Position numbers and translations under genes: made by a program. Under the pieces are notes generated by a model. That model saw only the letters and a program-made list of their open reading frames with translations, did no database searches and was not told the DNA's origin. Positions 34,739 through 47,769 of a stretch of DNA of 64,000 bases are shown in pieces. The stretch is from Garcia nutans. Its lineage: Eukaryota; Streptophyta; Magnoliopsida; Malpighiales; Euphorbiaceae. The DNA lies in NCBI GenBank assembly GCA_947685225.1, contig CANTUV010000035.1, positions 379,501-443,500 of the forward strand, read 5' to 3'. How positions within the stretch are numbered: position 1 is the stretch's first letter; every line of letters begins with the position of its first letter.

Positions 34739-37482
34739 CTTGCATAGACTGAGTACCAAAGCCACTGACTGCTGTGACCAATGGACACCCAATCTCCTGG
34801 AAGTTGAGCTGCAGTTTGTTATCCTCCCAGCGGAGCAAATTGTCCAAAGTGTTTGTACCGTGTATTGAATAATCAACAGACATATCCATATTTCCATTTT
34901 CATTAACTTAAATCGTTTCCAAAACTTCGCATTTGATACAGAATATGAAATCCTTGTATCTCGAACAAGTTGGGGGCTTTTTTCAAAAGAGAGGGAAAAA
35001 AATAAAAAAGACAGTTGGAAGAAAATCTTGACCTGAAGGGACGAAATCTATGGCGGCCTGTTCCCCTGAACTGGAGAGGACCTTCAGGATCATTTTCACA
35101 TTGCTCCATCCGATTAAAACAATTTGCAAGATACGCACCTTGTTGAGCAGCAACCTGTTGCAAAAACCAGAATGAAACTAGTACCAAGTTGAAAATTGTT
35201 GAAACGAAATAGGTGGGACAGTACTTAAGTTCTCACCTGAGCTGTTGCAGGAAGATTTTTCATTTGAGAGTCCACTTCTGATAGAGACTGCTTAAACATT
35301 TCAATATCTATCTGTTTCTTGTCATTTCCTTGAGCATGCTTCAGCAAATCCCCAAAGTTTTTCAGTTTGTTCCTTTGCAAATAAAGATTCACTTGAGGGT
35401 ACCTCTCACTAATTTGGTCAACAACTTCTTTAAAGTTTCCGAGTTCGAGAACACCTGTGTTATTCTTGTCTGCCTTGCTGAATATTGCTGCTATGTCTTC
35501 CTGATAAAGAATAATAAGGTTATTTTCAGTATGGTCTTGTTACAATTGATTGTTTAATGAAAGATCATCAACATTCACATACCATTACTTTTGCTGATTT
35601 ATCGTGGCACAATCTCCTAGAGCATATATGTCATCACATCCTTCAACTCTGAGCCATTCATCAGTTGTTAATACACGCCTGTTACCCGGTGCTTAAGTGT
35701 AGATGCATCCACAATGGAATTAATTACTCAAATTCCTGATAAAGATTTTGAAAATGAAAAGGGAACACTAGGGTGCACATAGTTGTTTGTAGATTGACAA
35801 ACCTGGCCAATTTGCTGCATAAATTCCCCAACGACCGGGCGAGTAGCAACACCAGTAGACCATAGAACCTTTCCATAAGGTACAGAATCAGTTTTGCCAG
35901 TTTTTATATCTTTAATATAGATTTCCTTATCAGAAACTTTTGTGACCATTGACCCTGTCTTTACATCAATGCCATCTCTATGGAACTTGTCTGTAGAAAA
36001 TTCACTGATTCTTGCATCAAACCTGCAAGAAAAACAAGAAATCAAACACATAACACAAGATCAACATCACACATTAGAGCCTGGAAAACTAAACTGTAAA
36101 GGAATTCATCTGCTTACTTACATGTTCAAAATGTGATCGCCTGCTTCAAGAAGTGTAATTCTTAGGTAATCTTTGAGATGAGGACATAGCCGAGCTAAGT
36201 CTTCAACTGCAAAATCATGAAGCTCTGCAGCATATTCAACACTCGTTGGGCCACCACCAACAACTACAAAATGCATTATATGTTTCTTCTCTTCTTCACT
36301 TAGATTGGGAAGACTTGCTCGTTCATAACAATCAATTATCGACCTGCGAATCTTCTGAGCATCTTCTACTTCCTGCATGATGAATTACAACAGCTTTTCT
36401 TTTCTTCTGTCATAACTTTCAGAACTTATTTTTTTCTAAGCAAATCAATGAAAGAATCACCACAGTTGACAAATGAGCTTTTGCTGAGTTGTTTTTAGGA
36501 CTGAGAGGTTGAAAGTTGAAACTTCTAATAAGAACCCAATGAAACATCACAATTGACAGATACCTTCAAGAAATGGGCATATTCCATAACACTGGGGGTG
36601 TTGAAAGTATTTGAAGAAGCTCCCATGGCTACCACCAATATGTTATAATCTATTGTGAATTCTTCAATCCCAACCAAATTCTTGTCATGTTTTGATCGAC
36701 AATGAATTTTCTTTTTCACAGGATCAATCTTGTAACACTCAGCTTCCTTGAATTCAACTTTAAAAGGTTTCTGCAAGATATAAATCAGAAGGAACATTAG
36801 ACCTGAAGCTAAAAAAACATACAATGATCTATCATTTCATACCTTCCTCACAATATTTCGAATTGGTTCAACAACACTACTAGCCTCCACTGTTCCGTTT
36901 GTAACACTTGGTAAGAGAGGTGTAAATGCAAAATAATTGCGAGACGAAACAATGTGAACCTCATATGATGAGCTTTTCAAGTTCTTGAGAAAGCTAGTGC
37001 CAGCCCAACCAGTTCCAAGTACTACCACTTTCTTTTTCTTGCATTCATCTTGAGTAGTAGAACCTGAAATCAAGTTTTGGGATTGGTTGTCATCACAAAA
37101 TGCCAGTAGGCCTCCACCGCTGCAAAATGATATAGAAATTAATCAAGACATAGATTGACAAAACTCCTCAAAAGTCTGTCAACTTTATAAAAGATGAAAA
37201 GAAAATCAACCCAACTCGACTTAAATAAGTCGTAATCACAAATTAATTGAAATCGGCTATATTAATTTTTTTTATTGGAAGTAATGATGGACTACATCTT
37301 CATAGAGATGCATGACTATAAAACTATTCTGAACCACTTTCATCCAAGTTATTAAATAAAAGGGAAAAGAAACAAGTTATCAAGAATTATAACCTGGCAG
37401 TGGATAGAACCAGAAGTTTAGATAGCATTGGATGGTCATGAAAAGTTCTACAGATTCTTTCATAGAATGTAGAGCCTTTCAT
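34739..37482 (-). pseudogene. External alternative NAD(P)H dehydrogenase (NDB type), copy A, dead
   Basis: Nine exons are recognisable: 37482-37394, 37119-36843, 36770-36564, 36372-36122, 36022-35803, 35686-35583, 35500-35237, 35154-35033 and 34858-34739. The start MKGSTFYERICRTFHDH, both dinucleotide motifs (VVVLGTGWAGTSF; VVVGGGPTSVEYAAELH) and the EF-hand insert are present. Type II dehydrogenases of this kind sit on the outer face of the inner mitochondrial membrane and oxidise cytosolic NAD(P)H without pumping protons. Lesions: the acceptors of exons 6 and 9 read CG instead of AG; exon 6 lacks one base, giving TAA; exon 9 has TAA (34819-34821) where Glu is expected; and the final exon is not found. 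The EF-hand loop (DKNNTGVLELGN) has also lost its last acidic residue. Confidence 0.9.
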
Positions 37483-38417
37483 TATGTAAAAATAATTAAA
37501 CTTTCTCTGTTTTCTTCAAAAAAGAAAAAGTATGTACAATTCGAGTAATGTGCAATTCATTGTTTTTCTTCTTTTCTTTTAGGCAGAATGGAGAATATGA
37601 TTGCAAAATAATAGGGAGTTTCTATTTGGCAGTTCAAGATCCAAAAAATGGGAGCTATCAGTAGAGAGTGCGTGAAACTAGCAACTGTCTGACTTGTTAG
37701 CATACATAATCCTACAATTTCTCTTGTAAAACTACAATGGATTTCACATATCAAGATGGCCTTTTTATTTATGCACTTGAGAATATTTTTCACTTCTTTG
37801 GTGTTTTAATCCATTAGAATATTTAACTTTTTTTTAAAAAAAATACATTGCAATTGACTTTAATATATGTGGTAGATGTGTTCATAATTATTAAAATCAT
37901 TATAAATTTATATTCAAATTAACTTATTTTTTATTCATATTATGTTCACTCTATTTAACCATATATTAACAGCATTCTATTAATTTATTTAAAGATTTTA
38001 TTATATTGTTAAATTTAAAAAATATATCTATTTTATTAATTATAATACAATTTGAAATTGAGATATTAAAAATAAATTAATTATAATAACATATTATATT
38101 TTATTAAAGTGAATAAAATATAAATTCGTTACAATATATATCACAAAATGTACACTTGGCAATTATTTCCAAAGATACCAGAAAATTCTATAGCAAATTT
38201 TAGCATCTCTTGACCATTCACAATCAGCCAGTAAATTGACCGACAACAAGCAAAGAGTGCATCCTTTGAATTCACAAGGAAGAAAGAATACAAAAAAAAT
38301 TATACATGAAGATGATAGATATTTATACCCAAATGGGGTGGATAACTCAACGCATTGATTAGAAAACAACCACCAGATATAATTTACAAGACTCGTCAAT
38401 TCACCAATTTCAATTCC
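37483..38417. other. Spacer between the two dehydrogenase copies
   Basis: AT-rich. No gene or clear mobile element seen; no missing final exon of copy A was recognised here or at 34300-34740. Confidence 0.6.
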
Positions 38418-41319
38418 TCATATACGGCTAGAATCTCTTCCAAAAATAAATCTTCGAGTCCAATCAGAGACCACCAACACCCTTGTGCGCCAGCTAACTT
38501 GCTTGCTGCATGAAATAAATGGTTGCATTAAAACTAAATTCAAAAATAGAATGCTTGAAACCACCAAGTTATGTTTCGATGGCTATGAGCATTGTTGCTT
38601 CTGCTTATATCTCAAGTTCAAGTATCCTCATCCCCTACATGCAATACATAAAAAATAAAAAAGAAAGAAAGAAAGAAAGATTGCTTGAAGTAGTGAATTT
38701 TTTTTTATATGCAGAATACCAGAGCCACTGAGTACTGTGACCCATGGAAACCCAATCTCCAGGCAGTTCTGCAGCAGCCTGTTCTCCTCCCAAAGGAGCA
38801 AATTGCCCAAAATGTTTGTACCTTTCAATTCAAAGTTTTCAGCATACCAAAAGGTCAGTCAGAGGAAAAGAAAACAAATTATACAATGTAGTATCAGTTA
38901 CAAGTATTCGTTACAAAGATGGAAATTTTACTATCATGATGAAAGATTTTCTTACTTTTATTGTAACAAGGAAAAATAATTCTAAAAGGGTCTCAGTTTA
39001 GCACAAGAATATTGTAGACATGATGGACAGACAGAGTATTTGAAGAGCATATAAAGACAGAGATATAGCTTGCAAAGGAAAGAAAATAAATCTTGGTTTT
39101 GATGACCATATACAAAGTGTAGTACTGCATTCAATAGGAGGAGATGAACACTATATAACATACTCAATGGGTCGGAACTGATGACGCCCAGAACTCCTAA
39201 AACGTTGAGGACGTTCAGGGTTATTTCTACACTCTTCCATACGGTTGAAGCACCTGGAAAAATATGTACCTTGTTGAGCAGCAACCTGGAATAAAAAAAG
39301 GTTAAGGTAGAGTGCAATTCTTTCATCTTATATGACAGCAACAGCAACAGTCTCCCATTTAAGTAAATGAAAGGCAAATACCTGAGCAGTTGCAGGCAAG
39401 CTTTTGGTAAGTGAATCCACATGACGAAGGGCTTGCTTAAACCCTTCAATATCTACTTCCTTTGGTCATTTCCCTCAGGATCTTTCAACAAATCTGCCAC
39501 GCTTCTCAGATGCTTGTTTCTTAGAAAGAGTTCCACTTGAGGGTATTTTATGAGGATATCATCTATTACATCTTGGAATTCTTGAACAGTCAAAGTGCCG
39601 GAGTTGTCTTTATCTGCAGTTTTAAATATGGCTCCAATATCTTCCTAAAAACACAAATTTCCAGTCATACAAAGTTCTTAGAAATTTTATAAATGGATAC
39701 AAAATTATGTTTAAAAAATTGTGATTTTGATTGAACCACCAAATGGGATGAGAAGAAAATGTCAATCCAACTTTTTGTAAAACTATTTAGTTGTAAATGA
39801 CAACAAAGATAAAAAAAAAGGTTTTATAGGCCAGTGCTACATAAAATATCATAATGCTCATTGTCCTTTTTTGACGGAGCAAAGATCTCTTGCACATAAT
39901 TCAGACATAATGTGCACTATTTTGGCACAAAGTTTATCTATTATAGATTTCCAATTGAGCTTGGTTAATAGTAAATGCAAGACAATAAGGCCACCTTGAC
40001 GAAGTTGCCCACAACTGATCAAAGTCCTGATGCAGAATACCCAATAATTAATAATCCAGCACTTGCAGGAAATGCAAAAACTGAATCAACAAGCTACATG
40101 CTTCACATACCATGATCTTACGCTGATCTATTGTAGCACAATCTCCATTAGTATACACATTTTCACTTCCCTTTACCTGCAGCCACTCATCAGTTGCAAG
40201 AACACGTCTTTTAGCCTGCACAAAACAAAACTTAAGGTGTAACAATGTATTCTGAAGATTTGAGTAAATAAAAAATTGAAAGCAACAGTTCAAGAATGCC
40301 AATATGTCAAAAATTGTAAATTAAATCCATTAATCAACCTCGATATATTCAGAGTTAGGGTAGAAATCCTGCAACAGACCTGCCCAATTTGCTCCATAAA
40401 ATCCTTCACAACTGGGTGAGTGCTAACACCAGTAGACCACACAACCAATCCATGTGGTATAGAGCAAACCTCTCCCTTGGATTGGACCTTCATGGTTATT
40501 TCTTTATCAGAAACGCTAACAACTCGACAACCAGTTTGAACTTCAATACCATCCCTTTGAAACTTTTGTTCAGCAAATGAACTGATTCTCTCATCAAACC
40601 TACACAGGCGAGTATTAGCATCCTGCTCAGGCTGCATTTATTACATATGGATTAATTGAATATAATATAAATCCCTCCATATTAAAAACAGAAGAATGAC
40701 TGAATAAACAAAACTGAAAGCTTCAGTTTGGGAATATGAACAAAGGATTCTTCCCTAAATTTATAATCAGTACATGTAATATAAGCACTTGGGAAGATAT
40801 TTACTATTGTGCTTTAATTTTTACCAAGGAACTTTTAGTGTTGTGATGCGTAAGATGAAATAAGCAGCATCCATAACAAAACCCCATTTCTAGATCACAT
40901 AATCACAGCAAGAATGAAAGGGACATCCTCATTGAGACTTCAAGAGAAAGAGGGTGAGAAAAAGGGAGAAAGTGAGATCCCCAGACAATTGATTAATTAT
41001 TCCAGGATTTTTACTCCAATTCTCTTAGCCTGAAGAACAATTATGGCTAACCAATTATTAAGTTTGGAAAATCATAGCCACATCAACTGCTCATTTCCTG
41101 AAATTCTAATGTCTTTACACCTGAGATGAGAAAAATTCTAAAATTAAGGATGATAATTATGGCAGATACAAAACCTCACCAGCACAGACTTACAAACTTT
41201 TCAATACATGTTCAAAATTATTATAAAAACAGAATACGAAAGCTATATACTTACATATTCAAATTACGATCTCCAGATTGGATCACAGTTATTTTCACAA
41301 GATCTTTAACCATTGGATA

Positions 41320-41324
41320 AATGT
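41320..41324. repeat. Target-site duplication AATGT (left copy)
   Basis: Adjoins TGTCACGACCC of the LTR. The identical copy at 44628-44632 adjoins its TTTTACA end. Confidence 0.9.
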
Positions 41325-44300
41325 TGTCACGACCCAACCCGGGGGCCATGACCGGCATGCAGCCAAACCGAAGTCCGACCACATAAGCCTATAAAAACAT
41401 TCATAACCGTCTAAGTGCAAAACAGTTCAATACTTATATAATCCTCAATCCTAATTCAAACGCAAACCATCAATATAATCAAATCCCAATGAAATCATTC
41501 GGGAAATCTAAAGCAGACAAGTTCTACTTATTACACAAAAAGGGATTCGGATTCAATCCGCCCAAAAGTTCAATATCAGAATCTCTATGGAGTAAATCAA
41601 TATCCACAATCAAACTATAAGAAATATCCGGAAATCTCTAAGCAGAAAGACCGATAAACACAAACGGAAAACCTGATCGACTTCGCCAAGAAGCGAAAGA
41701 AGATAGACGAAGGCAATCACTGAAAACCTGCAAAACAATCTATATGGGTGTGAGCGTTATATATAGACGCTCAGTAAGTTCATGAGAGGCAGAGAAACAT
41801 CTAACAGTTATATAAGCAGTACATATAATACATTCACAAATTAACCAATCAAGATGGTGTGTCGGGATCACCAATCAGTAAACAGTACAGTAATCATATC
41901 AGTCACATCCGCCCTTATAACTTCTCAGTACAGTACAGTAATCAGTAATTAGGCATGTAGCCTCAGTAAACAGTATAGGCATTAAGCCTCAGTAGCAGTA
42001 TAGGCATTAAGCCTCAGTAGCAGTATAGGCATTAAGCCTCAGTAACCTCCTTCCCCTTCATGACACACCATCACACAGCACAAGTAATATCAAATTCAAT
42101 TAATACAATTAATAAAGCAAACACATACGTTTCTCTGTCTTCTATTCACATGCGAGGCTGGGTTCGAAAGAATAGTATAGTGAATATATAGAAAGGATAA
42201 TATATATAAGAAGGGTTTATATATGTATATAAGTTGTTAGCAAGTAGCACAACACATATAATCACAACACAAATAATCACATACACCCATAGAACTTACC
42301 TGGTATCCAAAGAAAGCTTAGCCCAATCCTCACAACCTACTGACCTCGAGCTTCAGCCGAATTATTGCCTAAGGAAAGATAATTACACAGTCCAACAATC
42401 AATCTCACTTCTTATCTATCATGAGGAATGCAATGCATGCTATGAATGCAAAAGACCAATACTTAACCAACAATTTACCAAAATAATCCAAAATTAAAAA
42501 CTAAACCGACTCAACTCAAAATTATGGTTCAACCCAATGGTTAAACCGATCGCACCTCAAAAATATAAAATCAATTAATTACCTAAAATTTATTAGAACC
42601 AGAACCTCAACTCAATTTCTATAACTCATTTATCAAATAATATCACATCAGTCCCTATGCAAAAATCATAAATCATACCAACACCCAAAACCGATAAAAA
42701 TTCTTAAGTAGTCTCTATAACTCAAAAATTTCCAGAAAATAATTCCATCATCCAAAAATTCTAGAAACATTCCAATAGCTTCTCCAACATCCAAATAACA
42801 TGTGTGCAAAATTTCAGATTAATCCAAATTTATTTGATCTCCCAAAAATATTTTACAACATTCTGATTCTGTTTGAACCACTAAAAATCAGTACAGCAAA
42901 AATCATCTTAAATCCTTGACATTTAGTTACCACAAAATTATCCAAATAATTTTCTCATATTATACACATCAGTATGGACAACATATAAAAATCTCATAAT
43001 TTTTCAAGACATCTAAGATCTCCAAATAAATCCTCAAATCAGACATCATCAGAAAACCCTTAACCAAAAGCAGTGTCAATTCTTAATTTATTTCGGAACC
43101 TAAAAATTAGAACCAGACTCCAAATTATTTTTCTCCAATTCATAACATCATAATAAACAACATATCAAAATTTCATAATTTTTAGAAACCTCAAAGTCCC
43201 TCAATTAAATTCTTAAATCGGATTCATATAACCAGTTACCATACTGGCAGCAGTTGAAAGATCTAATTATTTCGAAACACAAACATTTGATCCATACCTC
43301 AAAATATTTTTCTTGTAAACTAGACTTCCATAACTTCAACATATATGAAAATCAAATCTAAAACATTTTTACACATTTTGGTATGAATTTCGAAAGTTAC
43401 AGATGATGCAATCGCATCTACAGTACAGTTCTTCAGACAACAGTAGCAAACTTTAATTTTCCAGAAATATTCGATGCTCCAAAATCCCAACAATTATTTT
43501 TCTCATAAACTAGACTCAATTTCGATCCACATATCCAAATTTCAGATTTTTCTCATGATCCAATATTTAATTAAAAATCGAGCAACATACAGCTCTAAAA
43601 TCAAACTTCAACAGAGAAACTAAATCATCCAAAAACTCAAAGAAAATAATTAATTCGAAAACCTTAACACCCAAATCAATTCAATCCAACCCTAATTCAA
43701 TATATTCATCAAGTTCCAGAACCCAACACACTAGCCCAATCAATTAATTCAACATCAAAATCCATCAAAACAATAAAAATCCCAAAACTTAACCTATTTT
43801 GTAAAAACTCAATTAATTAAATAATAATTCGAATTTAACCAAATTAATTAAGAAAAATACCAACCCAAAATGATATGAACATGAACTAATCAAATGGAAG
43901 TCGAAATAATGCAAAAGGAATCAAGAGAAACCTCAAAAAAACTCAAAAACTCGAAAAATCGAGCTGCTGGAACGCTGGCCAAAACGACATCTGCGAGCCG
44001 CTACGCCCAGCCGCCGAACGACGAGACCCACACGCTGAACGACAGGAGCTTCGCACGCCGAACGACGCCCGTCACACGCCAAACGACACCGGCACCCTGC
44101 GCGCGCACTGACGAAACGACACAGCTCTGATTTTTGCTCCAAAAATCAATTTTTCTCTCCTTTTTTCAAAACACCCGAAAATAGAAGACCTCTAACAATA
44201 CCCCCATCAGATTTTAGGCCTATTTATAGGAAAACAACTCTTCAAAATTATATTTTTACCCCAAACTAATTTATTTTAATTCAAAAACACCCCAAAATTA

Positions 44301-44627
44301 TTTATTTTCATAAAAATTACCCAAAACCATAAAATTCACAAAATCAACTCAAATTTATTTTTAACTACAAACTTTAACCCAAAATAATTTATAAATATGT
44401 TTTACGCATAATAATTCCCGAAAATACCGAAAACGACAAAAATCCAAAAATGACGAAAATACCCTCGGCACCAAAAAATACAATATTATACTCAAAACGA
44501 CCGTCTCGTCGTCCCGAGTATCAAAAAGACATTCAAACCATCAAATTATGTTCAAACGACATATGAGGGTACAAAATGACTATTTTGCCCTTAGACTTAA
44601 AATAATTCAAAAACCAAGGGTTTTACA
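41325..44627 (+). mobile_element. Solo LTR of a Ty3-gypsy (Tekay/Del-like) element, 3.3 kb
   Basis: Starts TGTCACGACCCAACCCGG and ends AAGGGTTTTACA, flanked by AATGT on both sides. The terminal bases, size and layout fit the long LTRs of plant chromoviruses of the Tekay/Del type; 'gagcgt...acgctc' (about 41751-41773) is a short hairpin of a kind often seen in them. No gag or pol is present. With only one LTR between target duplications, it is best read as a solo LTR left by recombination. It interrupts exon 4 of dehydrogenase copy B. Family assignment is by recognition of LTR style, not by search. Confidence 0.75.
41971..42045 (+). repeat. Three tandem copies of a 25-bp unit inside the solo LTR
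   Basis: Unit CAGTATAGGCATTAAGCCTC followed by AGTAG, at 41971, 41996 and 42021. The three copies are identical except for the last base, and a diverged copy lies just upstream (from about 41943). Confidence 0.95.
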
Positions 44628-46459
44628 AATGTTGACTAAATCTTCTTGGAGAAAGTCATGCAGCTCTGCAGCAAACTCAAAACCAGTAGGACCTCCTCCA
44701 ACAACTACAAAATGAAGGTTTGTTCTACGTTCTTCTTCAGTTAGATTAGGAAGAGTAGCCTTTTCAAAACAATCAATCACTCTCCGGCAGAGCTGCTGGG
44801 CGTCTTCCAAGTCCTGAATAAAATATCATAGTTAATGGATAGAAGAATTCAATTCCTCATGCAAGATTGCCATTGGTATTTAGTGAAATGCAAAAGAGTT
44901 TCAATATAGAGAGACAACATAACAATATGGAACACAAAGTAAATAACAAGTAGCATATCCAATTCTATGCATCAAAATAATAGGCAGATGAAAATCTTAA
45001 TTTAGACTTGCAGAAAACTTTGTTGTTTGCAGCATCAGTCTTGACGCATTCTGCCTCCCAAAACTGAATTTCACCTGTTCTCTGCCAATATAAAATAGAA
45101 ACTACTATAGTAAGAGAAAAGCATCAATCAAGTACATAGTGCACAGAAAAGCGACGCATAATAAAATTGTTCCTTTTCTCTTTTTTTTTTCATCTACCTT
45201 CTTTATAATATTTCGAACTGGCTCTACAGTACTTCGAGCTTCAACTGTTCCACAGGTGACACTGGGAAACAGAGGGGTAAATGCAAAATAATTCCGGGGT
45301 GAACCAACCTTAACATCGTACAAAGAAACATCCAGATTTTTAAGGAAACTAATACCAGCCTATCCTGTTCCAAGAGCCAAAATTCTCTTCTTTTTGTGCT
45401 CATTTTGATTAACTTCAGCAAGGGGCGTGCCAATTTCTGATTTTGACTCCGAATATGCCACTGTACCTCCACCACTGCAATATAAGACAATAAAGCATGC
45501 ATATGATACACAATGATAACCTGTTTTAGTGAAATTAAAGGATCAGAACATTAATTAGAGCATACAATATAATACTTTTAACACTTTAATATGTTCCACC
45601 TCTTATAGACCTCAAATGTTACTTCCTACTGTAAATTGGTAAGAACAAAACTGCTCAGCTCCATAATCCTAGCTCTAAAGTTAAAAAGAAACAGCAGATA
45701 ATTGAAAGGCGGAATCCTTTCAATTCTTGACAGAAACGTAACCTATTTGCTTCAAGTGAAAATTGTAAAGAATTAATAAAAGCAGCAGAAGCAACTGCAA
45801 TTATATCTTCAACCATGACTATATCACAGTACACAATGATCTCACATTTTGGATCCAGTATCAGGAATTTAAAAAAAAAAAAGAAATTCAGAAATTTTTA
45901 AGTAATTTCACCAAAAAAAGAGCCATCTAAAAAGAGAAAATCAAAGCCAAGTAAAAAAAAAAAAAAAACCTAGACACTCATTTCATTGCTAAGAAATCTG
46001 GACTCCCCCCAAAAATTTTTATATTTTTGTTTCTTTCCTTCAATAAATGAATAATCTCAGTCCAAGAAATTGACCAAAATTCTATAAATCTCATGTCCAA
46101 AGAACTGGGAAAAAGCTCTTTCTGGCAGCTCAAACACCAGGAGTTAAGAAAAGTTACTAAAAGAACAAAAAAAGATGGCTTTTTTGGTTATTGTTGGCCT
46201 AAGTGGGCACAGTAAATGAAAAAGAAGAAACAGTAGAAAAGGGAAATTGAAAGAACTAAAGTTATAAAGGGAACCTGACAGCGAAGAGAAGCAGAAGCTT
46301 AGGGTAAGAAGAGTCGCCATGGAGAGCTTTTGAAGCTCTGTTGAAGAAGAAGAAAGAAATAGTTAATCTCCGATACCGATCCACCAGAAAGACTGAAGAA
46401 CACAGCAGAAAATGAACGATAAAACTATGCAAGACGCCATTGAAATTTACATTTGGCAA

Positions 46460-47200
46460 TTGTTGAATAGCACGTGTTCTTACAAGGTGGGAGTGAATCC
46501 TGTGTGGTACTCACACGCAAAACTCTTCTTCACATCCAAATTACAACTAATAATTTAATGGAAACAAGTAACTTAATGAATAATTAATTGATTATTTTAT
46601 TCTATCTTTTTAGCTATATGTTGAAATTCTTTGCAAAATTAATATCACACCTTACCTAATACCAAATTAAATAAATAAACAAGCATATAATAAACTTTTA
46701 AAAATAAAAAATATATTATCTTTAAAATTAATATTATTTTATTTTCTTATGTCTATCAATTCAAAACTAATAAATATATAATAAATAAAAATTTCTTTTT
46801 AAAAATGTTAAGACAAGGCTACCAACTATTATAAGTACCATCAAGAAAACACAGAGAGCTCTTGAACAAATACTAATAAATACTAATAGTAAATCATTAC
46901 ATCAGATAAGCTTCGCCTAACAGTTGCACCAATCAAGTAATTGTCTCATTTTTTTCGATTTATTATGTTTAATATAAAAATATTTTAAAATATAAAAATA
47001 TAAAATTTAATTGATTTTCAATCCATCTGCTTCAACCAAAAAACAAAATTTCTTTCAATTTCAATTAAATTTATCCATAATTTACAAATAAAGTATTCAC
47101 TTTACAAACTTGTATGAACATTACATTTCTGAATAATGGCCTTTGGTCTATTTTTGTACAAAATTTCACAGCTCTTCTACCGTACAAATTTCAGTTTTCA
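46460..47200. other. AT-rich intergenic DNA
   Basis: No gene or repeat recognised. This is the probable promoter side of dehydrogenase copy B and the 3' side of the snoRNA host transcript. Confidence 0.5.
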
Positions 47201-47606
47201 TGTCTTACAATCTTCAAATATAAACTTCCAAATACATCCTCAGCAAGCTTTCAAATCGACCCATGTATGGAGATAGCAAGCTGCTCATAAACTGAAATCA
47301 CAAATCAGCAATATATAAGAACATGAAGAGATAGATGGAAAATGAGAGCTCAACAAAGCCTAAATCTCAAAAACAATAAATATATATAAATTTTAAAGCA
47401 TCAAATCTAGTGCTGTTATTTAACTCCTATCTCGTGCGAGGTAATAGAGATGCAGCTGATGACAACACACAATGTTTGAGCTTTTCAGACCCAAATTCTA
47501 TAAAAAAAAACAATTTGGGTATAGTTAAACTCAATACAATAAAAAAAACAATTTGAAACTACTAAATTATGTGATATGTAATAGCAATTAAATTGAAAAT
47601 TTTTTG

Positions 47607-47722
47607 CCTCAGTAGAATCCATTAATGTCACTGTAATGTAGCTTCCACCAAGTAGGTTCTCCCTGAAAACAGGGGCTTGGCTCCACTACACCTAAAACAA
47701 GGTGGATTGTATCATCATTAGC
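47607..47722 (-). ncRNA. Structured RNA with terminal C and D boxes and an internal hairpin (copy 1)
   Basis: On the minus strand it begins GCTAATGATGATACAATCC (C box) and ends GGATTCTACTGAGGC (D box), with AATCC/GGATT pairing inside the boxes. The centre is a long hairpin: TGTAG...CTACA lower stem, CCAAG...CTTGG, and a CCCTG-TTTT-CAGGG apex. The mix of C/D ends with an H/ACA-like hairpin recalls composite small Cajal-body RNAs. No target was identified. Confidence 0.4.
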
Positions 47723-47769
47723 ATCTTTCAAAAAAATATTTGTTCTTTATTTTAAAAACAATTAGAGCA

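Larger units (their letters stand above)
38418..46459 (-). pseudogene. External alternative NAD(P)H dehydrogenase (NDB type), copy B, dead
   Basis: Ten exons traceable: 46459(?)-46275, 45474-45198, 45081-about 45003, 44813-44628 plus 41324-41255 (one exon split by an inserted LTR), 40599-40380, 40215-40111, 39644-39382, 39285-39164, 38821-about 38707 and 38505-38418, ending FIFGRDSSRI. Lesions: TAG (45360-45362) replaces Trp in the first nucleotide-binding motif (LGTG-W-AG); the second half of exon 3 is missing; exon 4 is split by 3.3 kb; one base is missing in the EF-hand exon (263 instead of 264 nt); and the donor after exon 9 is lost. The EF-hand loop DKDNSGTLTVQEF is canonical, unlike copy A. 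The original start codon is unclear; 46459 is only the first in-frame ATG. Confidence 0.9.

Noticed and set aside
38982..39449. 155-aa minus-strand ORF
   Set aside because: It passes through exons 7 and 8 of dehydrogenase copy B in the wrong frame and the intron between them.
43894..44130. 78-aa ORF in the GC-rich part of the solo LTR
   Set aside because: It lies inside an LTR with no known domain; openness is explained by high GC in a short stretch.
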